Positions 25,038-32,066 of a stretch of 32,066 nucleotides of DNA are shown here, in pieces. The stretch spans positions 1 through 32,066 of the forward strand of contig JAFGTX010000002.1 of the NCBI GenBank assembly GCA_016938815.1. The letters run 5' to 3'. The notes under the pieces were generated by a model. It saw only the letters and a program-made list of their open reading frames with translations. It had not been told where the DNA came from and made no database searches. The position numbers and the translations under genes were made by a program. Every line of letters starts with the position of its first letter. Positions within the stretch are counted from its first letter, which is position 1. The DNA is from Clostridia bacterium. GTDB taxonomy: Bacteria; Bacillota; Clostridia; Peptostreptococcales; Acidaminobacteraceae.

Positions 25038-25077
25038 AAAGGATAAAACATTTTTACAAATGTTTTATCCTTTTTTT
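25038..25077 (+). terminator. Terminator of the cold shock gene
   Basis: GGATAAAACATTT (25041-25053) pairs perfectly with 25058-25070, loop TTAC, then seven T. The next gene's SD begins only 8-11 bases later, so that gene has no room for its own promoter. Confidence 0.92.
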
Positions 25078-25116
25078 CATAAATAAAGGAGGTAGCATAT
25101 AGAAACTTATATTAAT

Positions 25117-25611
25117 TTGATCATTATACTCGGCTTGAACATTCTCGCTTCATGTTTAAAAAACTTGAAAACCGTTTTTTTATCTCAAAATGAAATTAAG
25201 CCCGTTTATATAACAACATTCATTGATTCTCTGGTGTTTTTTTACGCGTTTAAATTAACATCCACTTCATCAGGCATGGCTTTCATTTTAGTTTTTGCAT
25301 TAGGAAAGTTGCTTGGCGTTTTCTTAGGTAATAAGATAGAGCAAAAATTAGCTTATGGACTCATTGAAGTAGACGTCTACAAGCATTCTGAAGAAGGTAA
25401 AATCTTGGCCGATTTACTGAGAAGCCAAGGCTATTCAGTAACCACCACCATCGGTTATGGCATCAAGGGCATCGAACGATTCATGCTTAGAATAACCTTA
25501 CCACGTAATGGATTTTCAACTTTGCACGAACTTTTAAAAGCAGATGGCAATGTCAACATGTCGGTTAAACCCATTTCTCAGGTCTATGGAAAAGTAGGCG
25601 TCATCAATTAA
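25117..25611 (+). CDS. UPF0316/DUF5698 membrane protein (YebE-like)
   Basis: About 165 residues; three hydrophobic segments, then a soluble C-terminal domain. KLLGVFLGNKIEQKLAYGLI matches the YebE block LGVIVGMKIEEKLALGYI. The first conventional start is TTG at 25117, without an SD. A perfect AAAGGAGG (25085-25092) lies 6 bases before an in-frame ATA at 25099; starting there gives METYINLIIILGLN (if Met-initiated), closer to the family's N-terminal length. The true start is therefore probably 25099. The gene probably depends on read-through from csp. Function unknown. Confidence 0.85.
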   Translation: MIIILGLNILASCLKNLKTVFLSQNEIKPVYITTFIDSLVFFYAFKLTSTSSGMAFILVFALGKLLGVFLGNKIEQKLAYGLIEVDVYKHSEEGKILADLLRSQGYSVTTTIGYGIKGIERFMLRITLPRNGFSTLHELLKADGNVNMSVKPISQVYGKVGVIN

Positions 25612-25630
25612 GAAGAGGCAGACAATCACG

Positions 25631-25659
25631 AACGATAACTGAAAAGTTGTCGTTTTTTT
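25631..25659 (+). terminator. Terminator after the UPF0316 gene
   Basis: AACGATAAC (25631-25639) pairs with GTTGTCGTT (25646-25654), one G.T, loop TGAAAA, then TTTTTT. Confidence 0.85.
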
Positions 25660-25681
25660 ATTTAAAAACATAATTTTTTTA

Positions 25682-25710
25682 TTGAATAACGATAAATAAC
25701 GTGTTATTAT
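25682..25710 (+). promoter_or_regulatory. Promoter of the DUF3955 gene
   Basis: TTGAAT (25682-25687), 17 bases, TATTAT (25705-25710), about 33 bases before the start codon. Confidence 0.6.
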
Positions 25711-25742
25711 CAATTTGAAATCAAATTATTGGAGGTATCAAC

Positions 25743-25970
25743 ATGAAAAAATATTTATTTATCAGCTTGCCATTTCTATTGGGCATCATCTGCTTTTCCC
25801 TTTACAATCTCAAAGGCATTCAGATCGCCGACGACGGGACCTTAATCGAAAGTTTCTTCTACATCCCTCTCGGTTACCTATGCTTTGCAGTCGGTCTGCT
25901 AATGCTAATGATACAACCGGTATTGGCACTTTTACAGCCTGTGAAGAGAAAAAAACTTTCAAACGAGTAA
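25743..25970 (+). CDS. Small two-helix membrane protein, DUF3955-like
   Basis: 75 residues: two membrane segments (4-20 and 40-62), a short loop GIQIADDGTLIESFFYIP between them and a basic tail KRKKLSNE. It matches the DUF3955 layout as I remember it. SD GGAGG 7 bases before ATG. Function unknown. Followed by the acyl-CoA ligase, which has its own promoter. Confidence 0.75.
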   Translation: MKKYLFISLPFLLGIICFSLYNLKGIQIADDGTLIESFFYIPLGYLCFAVGLLMLMIQPVLALLQPVKRKKLSNE

Positions 25971-25995
25971 CCTATTTTATTATTTGTCAAAAGCG

Positions 25996-26004
25996 TGCTA
26001 TAAT
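25996..26004 (+). promoter_or_regulatory. Extended -10 promoter of the acyl-CoA ligase
   Basis: TGCTATAAT, a consensus extended -10; weak -35. It overlaps the left edge of the FapR-like box by one base. Confidence 0.6.
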
Positions 26005-26020
26005 TAACACCAAGTACTAA
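26004..26020 (+). promoter_or_regulatory. FapR-like operator
   Basis: The minus strand reads TTAGTACTTGGTGTTAA, an imperfect palindrome with the TTAGTAC half-site typical of FapR, the malonyl-CoA-responsive repressor of lipid genes. It covers the probable transcription start of the ligase gene. A second inverted repeat TTAACAC / GTGTTAA (26004-26010, 26027-26033) is centred nearby. Confidence 0.5.
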
Positions 26021-26045
26021 TACAAAGTGTTAACAAGGAGACTTT

Positions 26046-27482
26046 ATGTTTTACAATGAGATTATAAACAATTGTCCTGCGTCCAATATCGCTTTACGTA
26101 CCAATGGCGAATCCATCAGCTACGGACAGCTTGAAGAACGTATTGAACGCTTTTGCAGCTTTTTCCATAAGTCCGGCATAAATGCCGGCGACTACTTAGG
26201 CCTTTATGCCGGCAACAGCCCGGAGTTTGTCTACACCTATTTGGCAGCCAGCAAACTGGGCGCTGTCATCGTCCCTTTCAATCGCATGCTGACAGGAAAC
26301 GAAGTAGAATACATTGCCGAAGATGCAGATATGAAATACATCGTCACGATGAAGCCACTTGAAATCAGTCCCCGTTATCAGCAATTTGTTTTGCCCAAGA
26401 TTCTGGATGACATTCTAGAAACCGATATCGTAGCATTACCTGAATTCTCCAGAGATATCCACGACGTCAATACGATTATCTATACCTCTGGTACGACAGG
26501 TAAGCCAAAGGGTGCCATGCTGACTCATGAAAATTTGGTCAGTAATGCCAAAAGTGTCATCGACCATTTTGATTTTAGCGTAGAAGATATTCATTTATGC
26601 GTTCTACCTATGTTCCATAGCTTTGCATGGACGGTCAGTGTCACAGCAGCGCTTTATAGCGGAGCAACAGTTGTCATAGAAGATGTTTTCCATCCTAAGA
26701 ACATCTTGCAGCGTATTCAGGAAGAAAAAGTGACCGTCATCAGCGGCGTGCCTGCCATGTACTCTTACTATGTCTCGCTCGGACACAAAGAGGATTTTGA
26801 CTCTGTAAGAGTCTTTATTTCAGGTGGTGCTTCACTGCCAGTGGAAATACTCGAAAACTTTGAAAAGAAATTCGACAAGAAAATCTGTGAAGGCTACGGT
26901 CTTTCAGAGAGTTCTCCGGTTGTTTCCATCAACCCGATGCATCGAACCAAACCCGGCTCGATTGGCCTACCTATCAAAGATGTTCATGTCAAAATCGTCA
27001 ATGATAAAGGTCAAGACTTGCCAACAGGCACAGCGGGTGAAATCCTAGTCATGGGTCCTAATGTCATGAAAGGCTATAAGAACCTACCAGAAGAAACGAA
27101 AAAAACGATTGTAGATGCTTGGTTGCATACAGGCGATATCGGTTATTTGGATGAAGACGGTTATATCTATATCGTCGATCGAATCAAAGATATCATCATC
27201 GTCAGCGGCCTTAACGTCTATCCGCGAGAAATCGAAGAGTTAATTTACCAGTATGGCGGCGTCTTAGAAGCGGCTGTCATCGGCATACCAGATAAAAAAA
27301 GAGGTGAAGTGCCTATGGCCTACATTGCCGTTGAAAACCGTGATACATTTGATTTAGAAGGTTTAGAGAAGCATTTGAATGACAACCTCGCTCAGTTCAA
27401 ATGGCCTAAGAAAATCACCATCATGGAATCGCTACCGAAAAATGCCACCGGCAAGATTATGAAGCGGGCACTCAAAGAATAA
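26046..27482 (+). CDS. Long-chain fatty acid--CoA ligase (AMP-forming)
   Basis: 478 residues, a bit short for FadD (500-560) but with every ANL-superfamily block: IIYTSGTTGKPKGAML (P-loop, ~150), VLPMFHSFAW, GYGLSESSPVV, AWLHTGDIGYLDEDG, IVDRIKDIIIVSG and the A10 lysine block PKNATGKIMKR at the end. It activates a carboxylic acid, probably a fatty acid, to acyl-AMP and then acyl-CoA. Substrate length cannot be read from sequence. SD AAGGAG before ATG. Monocistronic, with a FapR-like box at its promoter. Confidence 0.9.
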   Translation: MFYNEIINNCPASNIALRTNGESISYGQLEERIERFCSFFHKSGINAGDYLGLYAGNSPEFVYTYLAASKLGAVIVPFNRMLTGNEVEYIAEDADMKYIVTMKPLEISPRYQQFVLPKILDDILETDIVALPEFSRDIHDVNTIIYTSGTTGKPKGAMLTHENLVSNAKSVIDHFDFSVEDIHLCVLPMFHSFAWTVSVTAALYSGATVVIEDVFHPKNILQRIQEEKVTVISGVPAMYSYYVSLGHKEDFDSVRVFISGGASLPVEILENFEKKFDKKICEGYGLSESSPVVSINPMHRTKPGSIGLPIKDVHVKIVNDKGQDLPTGTAGEILVMGPNVMKGYKNLPEETKKTIVDAWLHTGDIGYLDEDGYIYIVDRIKDIIIVSGLNVYPREIEELIYQYGGVLEAAVIGIPDKKRGEVPMAYIAVENRDTFDLEGLEKHLNDNLAQFKWPKKITIMESLPKNATGKIMKRALKE

Positions 27483-27622
27483 TATTTGCAAGGAAAATTG
27501 CATTCTTAACAATTTGCGTGCAATTCGTTCATATTCTGTTCACGTTTACGGGTTATAGTATATACATACAAACGATAACCCCAAACACATTATAACTCCC
27601 CCAAAGTTAAATAATGTACAGA
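27483..27622 (+). other. Long 3' region after the acyl-CoA ligase
   Basis: 140 bases without a coding frame. It holds an inverted repeat GGGTTAT / ATAACCC (27551-27557, 27575-27581, approximate) and ends at the terminator. It could be a long 3' UTR or a small RNA; I see no convincing promoter. Confidence 0.35.
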
Positions 27623-27650
27623 AACCCGGCTTTCCCAAGTCGGGTTTTTT
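27623..27650 (+). terminator. Terminator of the acyl-CoA ligase
   Basis: AACCCGGCTT (27623-27632) pairs with AAGTCGGGTT (27637-27646), one G.T, loop TCCC, followed by TTTT. It also partly faces the hnd terminator just beyond. Confidence 0.9.
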
Positions 27651-27658
27651 CGTGCACA

Positions 27659-27693
27659 TTAAAAACGCACACTCGATCACTCAAGTGTGCGTT
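27659..27693 (-). terminator. Terminator of the hnd hydrogenase operon
   Basis: Minus strand AACGCACACT / AGTGTGCGTT, perfect 10-bp stem, 10-base loop, then TTTAA. It starts 22 bases past the hndD stop codon. Confidence 0.85.
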
Positions 27694-27714
27694 CTGTTAA
27701 GTTTAATGAACTAT

Positions 27715-29469
27715 CTAGTATTTTTCTCTCTTAGCGTAGTGTGTATGAAGCAAGTCATGTGCCTTATGGCTGTTTGGTTTGCCAAGGAATTCTTCATAAA
27801 GATTCATCAATGTCTTATTATGATGAGATTTTCTCTCTGGCATCAACTTGTCTTCTTCATAAAGCGCTGCCGCTCTAGCAACTCTTAAGTCAATTGAAGC
27901 ACGTGTTTTCGAGTCAACTTGTGGCTGACCACCACCAGTTACACAACCACCGCTACATCCCATGATTTCGATGAAGTGGTACTCTTTTTCACCCGCTTTA
28001 ACCATTTCAAGCACTTTAGCCGCTTGTGCTGTACCGTGAGCCACACATACCTTAACGTCCAAGTCACCAATAGTTACTGTCGCTTCTTTAATGCCTTCTT
28101 CAACACCTCTTACTGCTTCGTATTCGATGTTTGTTAAATTTTCACCAGTTAAGACGTCAGCAACGGTTCTAAGCGCCGCTTCCATAACACCACCAGTTGC
28201 ACCGAAGATTACGCCGGCACCAGTGTATTCGCCCATGATTGGATCAAATTCTTCATCTTTAAGGTTCAAGAAGTCGATTCTAGCTTCCTTGATCATTTTG
28301 CCAAGTTCTCTAGTTGTGATTACTGCATCGACATCTCTTAAACCGTCTTTGTTGACCATTTCTTCTCTAGCAGACTCTGTCTTTTTAGAAGTACATGGCA
28401 TTACTGAAACAACAAACATTTTCTTAGGATCGATATTTTGTTTTTCAGCATAGTATGATTTAAGGATTGCACCAAACATTTGGTGAGGTGATTTACATGT
28501 CGATAAGTTATCTAAGAATTCTGGGTAGTTGAATTCACAGAAACGAATCCAACCTGGTGAACATGATGTAATCATCGGTAATGTACCACCGTTTTGAATT
28601 CTGCTTAGTAACTCTGTACCTTCTTCTAAGATAGTTAAGTCCGCTGCAAAGTTTGTATCGTAAACTTGGCCAAAGCCCATTCTCTTAAGCGATGCTACCA
28701 TTTTACCAGTTACTCTTGTACCGATTGGTAAGCCAAATTCTTCACCAAGACCCGCTCTAACAGCTGGAGCTGTTTGAACGATGACATGCATATCTGGATC
28801 TTCGATTGCATCCCAAACTCTTTCAGTGTCAGATTTTTCTCTTAATGCAGCTACTGGACATACGTTGATACATTGACCACAGTATACACATGGTACATCT
28901 TTCATTGACATACCGAATGCAGGACCAACGATTGTTTCAAATCCTCTGTTTGTAAACTCAAGAATACCAATACCTTGTGTTTTCTTACAGATTGCCACAC
29001 ATCTACCACAAAGGATACATTTACTTGAATCTCTTACGATAGAGTGTGAAAGATCATCGTAAGTACGCTCTCTTTTAGCACCTTCGTATTTGATTTCTTC
29101 AATACCTAATTCTTCAGCAACTGATTGCAATTCACAGTTTTTGTTTCTGAAACATGTTGTACATTCTCTGTTGTGGTTTGCTAAAATCAATTCAACTGTT
29201 GTTTTTCTAGATTCTCTTACGCGTTTTGTGTTTGTTTTTACAACCATGCCGTCTCTTACAGGAAGCACACATGATGCTTGAAGTGCTCTTGCACCTTCAA
29301 CTTCAACAACACATACTCTACACGCACCTACTTCGTTCACATCTTTCATGTGACAAAGAGTTGGGATTTCAAATCCACTTTGTCTTGCTGCTTCTAATAC
29401 TGTATATGAACTTGGAACTTCAACTTCCATTCCGTTAATTGTTAAACGTACATTTTCCAAAGTATACAC
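27715..29469 (-). CDS. hndD: [FeFe]-hydrogenase catalytic subunit (HydA/HndD type)
   Basis: 584 residues. N-terminal [2Fe-2S] (C39, C50, C53, C67 region), the His-ligated site HNRECTTCFRNKNC near 98, two [4Fe-4S] sites (CILCGRCVAIC and CVYCGQCINVC), then the H-cluster domain: TSCSPGW (L1), MPCTSKKTE (L2) and EIMGCSGGCVTGGG (L3). L1 has Ser where the textbook motif is TSCCP. It reduces protons or oxidises H2; in the trimeric form it bifurcates electrons between NAD(P)H and ferredoxin. The start is GTG at 29469 with AAAGGA upstream; a TTG at 29460 with GAGGTG is an alternative. Confidence 0.95.
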   Translation of the reverse strand: MYTLENVRLTINGMEVEVPSSYTVLEAARQSGFEIPTLCHMKDVNEVGACRVCVVEVEGARALQASCVLPVRDGMVVKTNTKRVRESRKTTVELILANHNRECTTCFRNKNCELQSVAEELGIEEIKYEGAKRERTYDDLSHSIVRDSSKCILCGRCVAICKKTQGIGILEFTNRGFETIVGPAFGMSMKDVPCVYCGQCINVCPVAALREKSDTERVWDAIEDPDMHVIVQTAPAVRAGLGEEFGLPIGTRVTGKMVASLKRMGFGQVYDTNFAADLTILEEGTELLSRIQNGGTLPMITSCSPGWIRFCEFNYPEFLDNLSTCKSPHQMFGAILKSYYAEKQNIDPKKMFVVSVMPCTSKKTESAREEMVNKDGLRDVDAVITTRELGKMIKEARIDFLNLKDEEFDPIMGEYTGAGVIFGATGGVMEAALRTVADVLTGENLTNIEYEAVRGVEEGIKEATVTIGDLDVKVCVAHGTAQAAKVLEMVKAGEKEYHFIEIMGCSGGCVTGGGQPQVDSKTRASIDLRVARAAALYEEDKLMPERKSHHNKTLMNLYEEFLGKPNSHKAHDLLHTHYAKREKY

Positions 29470-29489
29470 CTCTTTCCTTTCGACTTCGA

Positions 29490-31280
29490 CTACTCTTTAA
29501 TGATTGCGTCTACTGGACACTTAGCGATACATGCTTCACACTTGATACACTTGTCTTGATCAATTGTATGAAGGCCTTTTCGCTCGCCAGAAATACATTC
29601 TACCGGACAAACTCTTGTACAAGCCGTACAGCCGATACACTTGTCAGTAATCTTGATTTGTAGTAAGTTTTTACATACGCCTGCTGGACATTTCTTGTCG
29701 ATAACGTGCGCTTCATATTCATGTCTGAAATGCGTCAAAGTAGAAAGAACTGGGTTTGGCGCCGTTTGTCCAAGACCGCAAAGTGCAGAATCTTTGATGC
29801 TGTGAGCCAATCTTTCCAAAGTATCGATATCTTCCATTGTACCTTTACCTTCAGTAATCTTGTCTAACAATTCGCACATTCTCTTTGTACCTTCACGACA
29901 AGGTACACACTTACCACATGACTCGTCAACTGTAAAGTCAAGGAAGAATCTCGCAATATCTACCATACAGTTGTCTTCATCCATAACAATCATACCGCCT
30001 GAACCCATCATTGAGCCTTTAGCAATCAAGTTGTCATAGTCGATTGGTGTATCTAAATCTTTATAAGTAATACATCCACCTGATGGGCCACCTGTTTGAA
30101 CAGCTTTGAATTCTTTGCCGTTAGGTATGCCGCCACCGATATCGTAGATGATCTCTCTTAATGTTGTACCCATTGGAATTTCAACAAGGCCTGTGTTATT
30201 GATCTTGCCACCCAATGCGAATACTTTAGTACCTTTTGATTTTTCAGTACCGATTGATGCAAACCACTCAGCACCATTAAGAATGATTTGAGGGATGTTT
30301 GCATAAGTTTCAACGTTATTCAATAATGTTGGTTTACCCCAGATACCCTTTTGTGCAGGGAACGGTGGCTTAGGTCTAGGCATACCTCTTTCGCCTTCGA
30401 TAGAAGCGATAAGAGCAGTTTCCTCACCACATACGAACGCACCAGCACCCAATCTGATTTCTAAATCGAAATTGAAACCGCTGTCGAAGATGTTTTGGCC
30501 TAAAAGACCCATTTCTCTTGCTTGATCGATCGCAATACTCAAACGCTTAACAGCGATAGGGTATTCCGCTCTGATGTATACATAACCTTTTTCTGCACCG
30601 ATTGCGTAACCTGCAATTGCCATCGCTTCGATGATTGCATGTGGGTCACCTTCTAATACAGATCTATCCATGAACGCACCTGGGTCACCCTCATCGGCAT
30701 TACATGCAACATACTTAACAGGCTCTTTTTCCATAGCTGTGAAGCCCCATTTAAGTCCTGTAGGGAAACCACCGCCACCACGGCCTCTTAAACCTGAATC
30801 TTTTACGATTTGAACAACTTCTTCAGGCTTCATTTCAGTTACAACTTTACCTAAGGCTTCGTAACCGTTAAATGCGATATACTCTTCAATTTTTTCAGGG
30901 TTGATAACACCACAGTTTCTAAGTGCAACCCTTTGTTGTTTTTGATAGAAATCCACTTCGTTAAGTGATTTGATTTTATCTTCTTCAATAGACTTGTGAT
31001 ATAGCAGTTCTTTTACGATTCTACCTTTTAGCAAATGCTCTTCACAAATTCTAGTGACATCTTCTTTGGATACTCGGCTGTAAAACGCACCTTCTGGGTA
31101 TACGATAACGATTGGGCCGGCTTCACAAAGACCAAAACAACCTGTTCTAACAACTTTGATTTCTTTATCTAATGCTAATCTGCTTAATTCAGAATTAAAC
31201 ATTTCTTCCAGTGTAGCTGATCCTGAAGATACACATCCAGTACCACCACACACTAATATATGTGCTCTGTACAATTCCAT
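29490..31280 (-). CDS. hndC: Hydrogenase flavoprotein subunit (HydB/HndC, NuoF-like)
   Basis: 596 residues. An N-terminal thioredoxin-like [2Fe-2S] domain (CGGTGCVSSG ... TGCFGLCEAGP), then the NuoF core with FMN/NAD-binding GLRGRGGGGFPTGLKW and CNADEGDPGAFMDR, the SLBB region and a [4Fe-4S] site ESCGKCVPCREGTKRM. Two C-terminal ferredoxin sites (CIGCTACTRVCP, CIKCEACIAKCP) complete it. It is the proposed site of electron bifurcation, linking NAD(P), ferredoxin and HndD. SD AGGAGG. Followed by hndD 20 bases on. Confidence 0.96.
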   Translation of the reverse strand: MELYRAHILVCGGTGCVSSGSATLEEMFNSELSRLALDKEIKVVRTGCFGLCEAGPIVIVYPEGAFYSRVSKEDVTRICEEHLLKGRIVKELLYHKSIEEDKIKSLNEVDFYQKQQRVALRNCGVINPEKIEEYIAFNGYEALGKVVTEMKPEEVVQIVKDSGLRGRGGGGFPTGLKWGFTAMEKEPVKYVACNADEGDPGAFMDRSVLEGDPHAIIEAMAIAGYAIGAEKGYVYIRAEYPIAVKRLSIAIDQAREMGLLGQNIFDSGFNFDLEIRLGAGAFVCGEETALIASIEGERGMPRPKPPFPAQKGIWGKPTLLNNVETYANIPQIILNGAEWFASIGTEKSKGTKVFALGGKINNTGLVEIPMGTTLREIIYDIGGGIPNGKEFKAVQTGGPSGGCITYKDLDTPIDYDNLIAKGSMMGSGGMIVMDEDNCMVDIARFFLDFTVDESCGKCVPCREGTKRMCELLDKITEGKGTMEDIDTLERLAHSIKDSALCGLGQTAPNPVLSTLTHFRHEYEAHVIDKKCPAGVCKNLLQIKITDKCIGCTACTRVCPVECISGERKGLHTIDQDKCIKCEACIAKCPVDAIIKE

Positions 31281-31316
31281 CTACGTTCCTCCTAACATGA
31301 TTTGAATGTTCTCAGA

Positions 31317-31682
31317 TTATTCTGCCGCACCGATTGTATACTCAGTAACAACATTACCGTTTACAATGTGCTCAGCGATTACTTTTCTAGCTTTTTCTTC
31401 TGTCATTTCAACATAAGTTACTTTTTCTTCGCCTGGCATGTAAACTTCAACGATTGGCTCTAATCTACAAACGCCAATACATCCTGTTTGAGTAACTTCT
31501 ACGTCGCCTAGATTTCTCTTTTGAACTTCTTCAAGCAATGCAGTTAAAACTGGTCTTGCACCCGCAGAGATACCACATGTCGCCATACCGACAACAATTC
31601 TAGTACCTTTTCTATCTTTACGCACGTCAACTTTTTTCAGTGCCTCTTCTCTAATCTTTGCTAATTCAGCTAATGATTTCAT
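31317..31682 (-). CDS. hndB: Hydrogenase [2Fe-2S] subunit HndB-like
   Basis: 121 residues with a thioredoxin-like [2Fe-2S] fold: MATCGISAGARPV and QTGCIGVCRLEPIVEV carry the cysteines (C-x8+...-C-x3-C). It appears as a stand-alone gene between HndA and HndC in Desulfovibrio fructosovorans and many Clostridia, and is probably an electron relay. SD AGGAGG in the gap after hndA. Confidence 0.92.
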   Translation of the reverse strand: MKSLAELAKIREEALKKVDVRKDRKGTRIVVGMATCGISAGARPVLTALLEEVQKRNLGDVEVTQTGCIGVCRLEPIVEVYMPGEEKVTYVEMTEEKARKVIAEHIVNGNVVTEYTIGAAE

Positions 31683-31696
31683 CCAGTTACCTCCTA

Positions 31697-32066
31697 TTAC
31701 CCTCTGTATTTGTCTAGAATTCCAGGAATGTCCGCTTCAACCAAACGGCCGTAAACATCTTCGTTAATTGTTAGAACAGGTGCTAAACCACATGCTCCAA
31801 TACATCTTGTCGCTTCCAAAGTAAATTTACCGTCTGCAGATGTTTTTCCAATTTCAACGTTCAATTCGTTAGAAATTCTGTCAATCAGTCTTTGAGAACC
31901 CTTTACATAACAAGCTGTTCCAAGACATACGCCAATCACATACTCTCCCTTTGGTACTAGAGAGAATTGAGAGTAGAAGGTAACAACGCCATAAATCTCA
32001 GCTAAAGGAATGTTTAACTCTTCCGATATTACCTTTTGTACTTCTAGTGGTAGTGCTCCAAATAGG
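31697..32066 (-). CDS. hndA: Hydrogenase NuoE-like subunit HndA (N-terminus outside window)
   Basis: The C-terminal ~122 residues; the frame stays open to the right edge. IYGVVTFYSQFSLVPKGEYV is the NuoE signature, and the [2Fe-2S] cysteines are in VCLGTACYVKG and RCIGACGLAPV. NuoE-type subunits hold one [2Fe-2S] cluster and dock onto the NuoF-like subunit. It is first in the visible operon hndABCD; its start and promoter lie outside the window. Confidence 0.94.
   Translation of the reverse strand, partial: LFGALPLEVQKVISEELNIPLAEIYGVVTFYSQFSLVPKGEYVIGVCLGTACYVKGSQRLIDRISNELNVEIGKTSADGKFTLEATRCIGACGLAPVLTINEDVYGRLVEADIPGILDKYRG

Noticed and set aside
1-32066. tRNA, rRNA, CRISPR arrays, insertion sequences, phage genes
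   Set aside because: I found no cloverleaf, no rRNA-like block, no spaced direct repeats and no transposase or integrase motifs on either strand.

Overview
This window looks like chromosomal DNA of an anaerobic member of the Clostridia (Bacillota). The whiA/yvcK/rapZ block, an electron-bifurcating type [FeFe]-hydrogenase operon, an UPF0316 (YebE-like) protein and strong GGAGG ribosome binding sites all point that way. A Fusibacter/Acidaminobacter-like lineage is only a guess. I see no tRNA, rRNA, CRISPR array, insertion sequence or phage gene. The window is dense with genes: about 39 coding sequences, most on the minus strand. It is cut inside a gene at both ends (an HPr-family gene on the left, hndA on the right).

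Left part (1-8410). A minus-strand operon runs murB - PHP phosphoesterase - rapZ - yvcK - Nudix hydrolase - whiA - HPr; this is the cell envelope/carbon control block conserved in Gram-positives. Upstream of it lies a pantothenate operon, panG (DUF2520-type ketopantoate reductase) - panB - panC - panD. It is preceded by a structured leader of about 200 nt that ends in an intrinsic terminator, so attenuation or a riboswitch is likely.

Middle part (8515-19950). There is a two-gene ThrE-type exporter on the plus strand and a 53-residue double-CXXCH protein. A tightly packed minus-strand run follows: chrA - chrA - membrane-anchored GH18 hydrolase - sensor kinase - YcbB-type response regulator - SDF-family symporter. 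Next comes an orphan TadE-like - DUF5702 - TadE-like - protein kinase operon with no Tad secretion machinery in view.

Right part (19999-32066). A six-gene minus-strand regulatory cassette (DRTGG - RsbW-like ATPase - H-cluster protein - DRTGG-like - PHP - HATPase) is followed by tmk. On the plus strand are a cold-shock gene with a strongly structured 5' leader, an UPF0316 membrane protein with an apparent ATA start, a DUF3955 protein, and an acyl-CoA ligase with a FapR-like operator. The minus-strand hndABCD hydrogenase operon closes the window. The H-cluster protein keeps the inferred cubane ligands but not the catalytic-side residues. I infer that the cassette senses redox state or H2 and regulates the nearby hydrogenase; this is the most promising under-described system here.

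Start sites were chosen by Shine-Dalgarno (SD) spacing and family alignment from memory. No database search was possible.
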